Positions 5,712-8,119 of a stretch of DNA of 8,119 nt are shown in pieces. Origin of the DNA: Hypericibacter sp050729195 (GTDB lineage Bacteria > Pseudomonadota > Alphaproteobacteria > Dongiales > Dongiaceae); assembly GCF_050729195.1 (NCBI RefSeq), contig NZ_JBOHKS010000139.1, positions 1 through 8,119 of the forward strand, in the 5' to 3' direction. The notes under the pieces were generated by a model that ran no database searches, was not told the DNA's origin, and saw only the letters and a list, made by a program, of their open reading frames with translations. The position numbers were made by a program, and so were the translations under genes. Positions within the stretch are counted from its first letter, which is position 1, and each line of letters opens with the position of its first letter.

Positions 5712-6797
5712 TCAGTGATCGAACATGATCACGCTGCGGGCGACCTCGCCGCGTTTCATCTCGGCGAAGGCTTCGTTGATCTGCCCGAGGCCGATCCGGC
5801 GCGAGATCATGTCGTCGAGCTTCAGCTTGCCCGCCAGGTAGAAATCGACGAAGCGCGGCATGTCGACCCGGAAATGGTTCGACCCCATGTTGGAGCCCTG
5901 CAGCTTCTTGTCGCTGAGCAGGTCGGCGCCGCTGACCTCGATCATCTGACCCTCGGGCACCATGCCGATGATCGTGGCCGTGCCGGAAGCGCGGAGCATC
6001 CGGAACGCCTGCTCCGAGGTTTTCTTGAGGCCGAGCGCCTCGAAGGAGTACTCGACCCCGCCATTGGTCATGTCCTTGATCGCCTCGACGGGATCGGTGC
6101 GGCTGGCATCGACCACGTCGGTCGCGCCGAAATGCTTGGCCAGATTGAGCTTCGAGCCCTTGATGTCGACGGCGATGATGCGGCCGGCACCGGCGATCGC
6201 CGCCCCGTTGATCGCCGACAGCCCGACGCCGCCGCAGCCGATGACGGCGACCGTGCTGCCGACCTCGATCTGCGCCGTGTTGGTCACGGCGCCGAAACCG
6301 GTCGTGACCGCGCAGCCGATCAGCGCCGCCCGGTCGAGCGGCATGTCCTTGCGGATCTTCACCAGCGCATGCTCGTGGACCAGCATTTTCTCCGCGAAGG
6401 AGGAGAGACTATAGAACTGGTGCATCGGCCCGCCATTTTGCGAAAGCCGCGGTTCCTGTTCGTCGCTGCGTCCGGTCTCGGGATTCTGGCAGCTGTAAGG
6501 CCGGCCGGTGGTGCAGTATTCGCAATGCCCGCAGAACACCGACAGACAGGTGATGACATGATCGCCGGGCTTCACATAGGACACTTCGGCGCCGACCTTC
6601 TCGACGATGCCGGCCGATTCATGCCCCAGCACGGTCGGCTTGGGGCAGGCATAGAGCCCCTCGATATAATGAAGGTCGCTGTGGCAGACCCCGACGGCGG
6701 CGGTCCGGATCAGGACCTCGTGCGCCCGCGGCAGCGAGACGGCAACATCCTCGATGGTGAGCGGCTGGCCGATCTCGCGCAGGACGGCGGCTTTCAT
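5712..6797 (-). CDS. Zinc-dependent medium-chain alcohol dehydrogenase
   Basis: A 361-residue cytoplasmic NAD(P)-dependent oxidoreductase of the MDR family, interconverting an alcohol and an aldehyde or ketone. Catalytic zinc ligands are visible as Cys38 (GVCHSD), His59 with Glu60 (GHE) and Cys162 (IGCAVTTGFG). The structural zinc lobe is complete: Cys89, Cys92, Cys95 and Cys103 in the classic C-x2-C-x2-C-x7-C spacing. The Rossmann motif is VIGCGGVGLS (G187, G189, G190, G192), and Asp211 at the end of the next strand points to NAD rather than NADP. Length and GVEYSFEALG resemble the class I/III-type branch annotated as Zn-dependent alcohol dehydrogenase; the substrate is not readable from sequence. 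AGGGAG on the - strand (6809-6804) lies six bases before the ATG. It is divergent from the methyltransferase gene. Confidence 0.95.
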   Translation of the reverse strand: MKAAVLREIGQPLTIEDVAVSLPRAHEVLIRTAAVGVCHSDLHYIEGLYACPKPTVLGHESAGIVEKVGAEVSYVKPGDHVITCLSVFCGHCEYCTTGRPYSCQNPETGRSDEQEPRLSQNGGPMHQFYSLSSFAEKMLVHEHALVKIRKDMPLDRAALIGCAVTTGFGAVTNTAQIEVGSTVAVIGCGGVGLSAINGAAIAGAGRIIAVDIKGSKLNLAKHFGATDVVDASRTDPVEAIKDMTNGGVEYSFEALGLKKTSEQAFRMLRASGTATIIGMVPEGQMIEVSGADLLSDKKLQGSNMGSNHFRVDMPRFVDFYLAGKLKLDDMISRRIGLGQINEAFAEMKRGEVARSVIMFDH

Positions 6798-6839
6798 GGA
6801 CGACTCCCTAGTTTCCGTCTTCTGGGGTGACGGGGCCAG

Positions 6840-6868
6840 TCTACACGCAGAGGCCCGCCTCCCTTCAA
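6840..6868 (-). promoter_or_regulatory. Weak candidate promoter for the alcohol dehydrogenase
   Basis: On the - strand: TTGAAG (plus 6868-6863, 4 of 6), a 17-base spacer, then TGTAGA (plus 6845-6840). Reading the -10 two bases further on gives TAGACT, 4 of 6 but with a 19-base spacer. It lies in the 139-base divergent gap and would give a leader of roughly 35 bases. Inspection only. Confidence 0.22.
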
Positions 6869-6936
6869 CCCGATCTTGACGGGGCTGCGGCGAGAAACCT
6901 GTCGATCACGGCGCCGCCGCGGGATATGTAGACGGC

Positions 6937-8079
6937 ATGATCGAGGGCGACGATTTCGAGATTTTCCTGGTGACGGCACCGGGCCTGGAATCCGCGCTTT
7001 GCGCGGAGGCGCGGGCCGCAGGATTCAGGGCGCCGACGTCGGTCAAGGGCGGCGTGACGGTCACAGGCGGCTGGCCCGATGTCTGGCGTGCGAATCTCGA
7101 GATTCGCGGTGCCAGCCACGTTTTTGCGCGCATCGCCGCGTTTCGCGCCCTCCATCTCGCCCAGCTCGACAAGCGCGCGCGTAAACTGGCCTGGGGTGAA
7201 TTCCTGCGGAAGGATGTGCCCTTCCGCGTCGAGGCGTCCTGCAAGCATTCCCGCATCTACCATCAGGGCGCCGCGGCGCAGCGGATCGAGAATGCGATCA
7301 AGGATCAGCTCGGCGCGCCGCTCTCCCCCGACGCCGAACTCTGCATCAAGGTGCGCATCGAAGACGATCTCTGCACCATCAGCGTCGATACGTCGGGCGA
7401 ATCGCTGCATAAGCGCGGCCACAAGGAAGCCGTCGCCAAGGCGCCGATGCGGGAGAACCTGGCGGCTCTCTTCCTGCGGCAATGCGGCTATGACGGCACC
7501 GAACCCGTGGTCGATCCGATGTGCGGATCGGGCACCTTCGTCATCGAGGCGGCCGAGATCGCGGCCGGCCTCAAGCCCGGCCGGACACGGCATTTTGCCT
7601 TCGAGCAACTCGCAACCTTCGACGCGGCGGCCTGGCAGCGTCTGCAGGGGGCGGGCGGCAACAAGGGGAAAGTCAGCGGATCGGACAGCCGGGCGCCCAC
7701 CGTCCGATTCTACGGCAGCGACCGCGACGCGGGCGCGATCCAGATGAGCCGTGACAATGCAGAGCGCGCGGGCGTCGCGGCGTTGACGGCGTTCCGGCAG
7801 CACGCGATCAGCGATCTGGTGGCACCGGAGGGACCGCCCGGCCTCGTCATCGTCAATCCGCCCTACGGTGGACGCGTGGGGGACAGGAAGGCCCTCTATC
7901 CGCTCTACAACGCGCTCGGCCAGACGCTGCGCTCCCGCTTCACCGGCTGGCGGGTGGGGCTGGTGACGAACGACGCCTCGCTCGCCGCGGCAACCGGCCT
8001 GCCTTTCGCGCCGCCCGCCGGCTCCGTCTCGCATGGCGGCATCAGCGTGACACTGTTCCTGACCGGCCCGCTGCCGTGA
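6937..8079 (+). CDS. THUMP-domain class I SAM-dependent RNA methyltransferase (RlmL N-terminal-half type)
   Basis: A 380-residue cytoplasmic enzyme that probably methylates a guanine N2 in 23S rRNA, as the N-terminal half of E. coli RlmL does (G2445). Seen: an N-terminal segment (FEIFLVTAPGLESALCAEARAAGF, 7-30) typical of the group; a THUMP-like RNA-binding domain (about 45-152); LHKRGHKEAVAKAPMREN (157-174) joining the halves; the SAM site DPMCGSGTFVIEAAEIA (193-209); the acidic strand GSDRD (260-264); and the catalytic motif NPPYG (307-311), typical of amino-group methyltransferases. Length matches stand-alone YpsC-type and alphaproteobacterial homologues and lacks the C-terminal RlmK half of the about 700-residue enterobacterial fusion. 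ATG 6937 has no strong ribosome site (only GGGAT, 6921-6925), but the domain begins immediately. Exact target base is inferred. Confidence 0.92.
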   Translation: MIEGDDFEIFLVTAPGLESALCAEARAAGFRAPTSVKGGVTVTGGWPDVWRANLEIRGASHVFARIAAFRALHLAQLDKRARKLAWGEFLRKDVPFRVEASCKHSRIYHQGAAAQRIENAIKDQLGAPLSPDAELCIKVRIEDDLCTISVDTSGESLHKRGHKEAVAKAPMRENLAALFLRQCGYDGTEPVVDPMCGSGTFVIEAAEIAAGLKPGRTRHFAFEQLATFDAAAWQRLQGAGGNKGKVSGSDSRAPTVRFYGSDRDAGAIQMSRDNAERAGVAALTAFRQHAISDLVAPEGPPGLVIVNPPYGGRVGDRKALYPLYNALGQTLRSRFTGWRVGLVTNDASLAAATGLPFAPPAGSVSHGGISVTLFLTGPLP

Positions 8080-8119
8080 CGAGCGATGCGGACGTCTTCT
8101 GCTGACAAGCGCGCGGCCT

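Noticed and set aside
5715..6830. Open frame of 371 codons on the + strand, opposite the alcohol dehydrogenase
   Set aside because: Almost perfectly mirrors the dehydrogenase, whose zinc and nucleotide motifs are unambiguous.
6876..6904. TTGACG as a -35 for the methyltransferase gene
   Set aside because: No acceptable -10 at 16-18 bases downstream (CTGTCG region).
6865..8034. Open frame of 389 codons on the - strand, opposite the methyltransferase
   Set aside because: Shadow of the methyltransferase gene; no motifs and no ribosome site.
8086..8118. ATG opening a frame (MRTSSADKRAA) that runs off the right edge
   Set aside because: Only 11 codons, weak upstream ribosome-site match (GACGAG), and nothing to tell it from chance.

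Overview
The window looks like an ordinary stretch of chromosome from a GC-rich alphaproteobacterium, of rhizobial or rhodospirillal flavour. This placement is inferred from high GC, strong third-position GC bias, and the mix of families: a BTAD/TolB-like/TPR regulator, a TfdA-type dioxygenase, an RhtB-type exporter and a zinc alcohol dehydrogenase. GC content was judged by eye, not computed. I see no tRNA, rRNA, CRISPR array, insertion sequence, phage gene or attachment site, and no gene-free stretch above 300 bases.

Layout from left to right. (1) On the + strand, 105-2102 encodes a large regulator-like protein: a SARP-type winged helix and BTAD helical domain, then a TolB-N-like domain, then TPR-like helices. 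(2) On the + strand, 2310-2645 encodes a small single-domain cupin behind the best sigma70-like promoter in the window. (3) On the - strand lie a TfdA-type Fe(II)/2-oxoglutarate dioxygenase (4415-3546) and, 91 bases downstream of it, an exported DUF3047-like protein (3454-2753). The latter converges on the cupin gene. (4) On the + strand, an RhtB/LysE-type exporter (4624-5253) diverges from the dioxygenase, and a small lipoprotein (5296-5622) follows 42 bases behind it. (5) On the - strand, 6797-5712 encodes a zinc-dependent alcohol dehydrogenase, convergent with the lipoprotein. (6) On the + strand, 6937-8079 encodes a THUMP-domain RNA methyltransferase related to the N-terminal half of RlmL, divergent from the dehydrogenase.

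The eight genes do not form one recognisable pathway. Three links have some support from arrangement: dioxygenase with the exported DUF3047-like protein (same strand, short gap); dioxygenase with exporter (shared 208-base divergent region, with an AT-rich patch and a near match to a general-stress promoter); exporter with lipoprotein (42-base gap holding an AT-rich inverted repeat). The methyltransferase is a housekeeping-type rRNA gene, and the dehydrogenase is a complete enzyme of unknown substrate.

I did not find a convincing undescribed system. The points most worth a second look are the BTAD/TolB-like/TPR fusion, the dioxygenase-exporter pair, the DUF3047-like secreted protein, and the operator-like inverted repeat on the cupin promoter.
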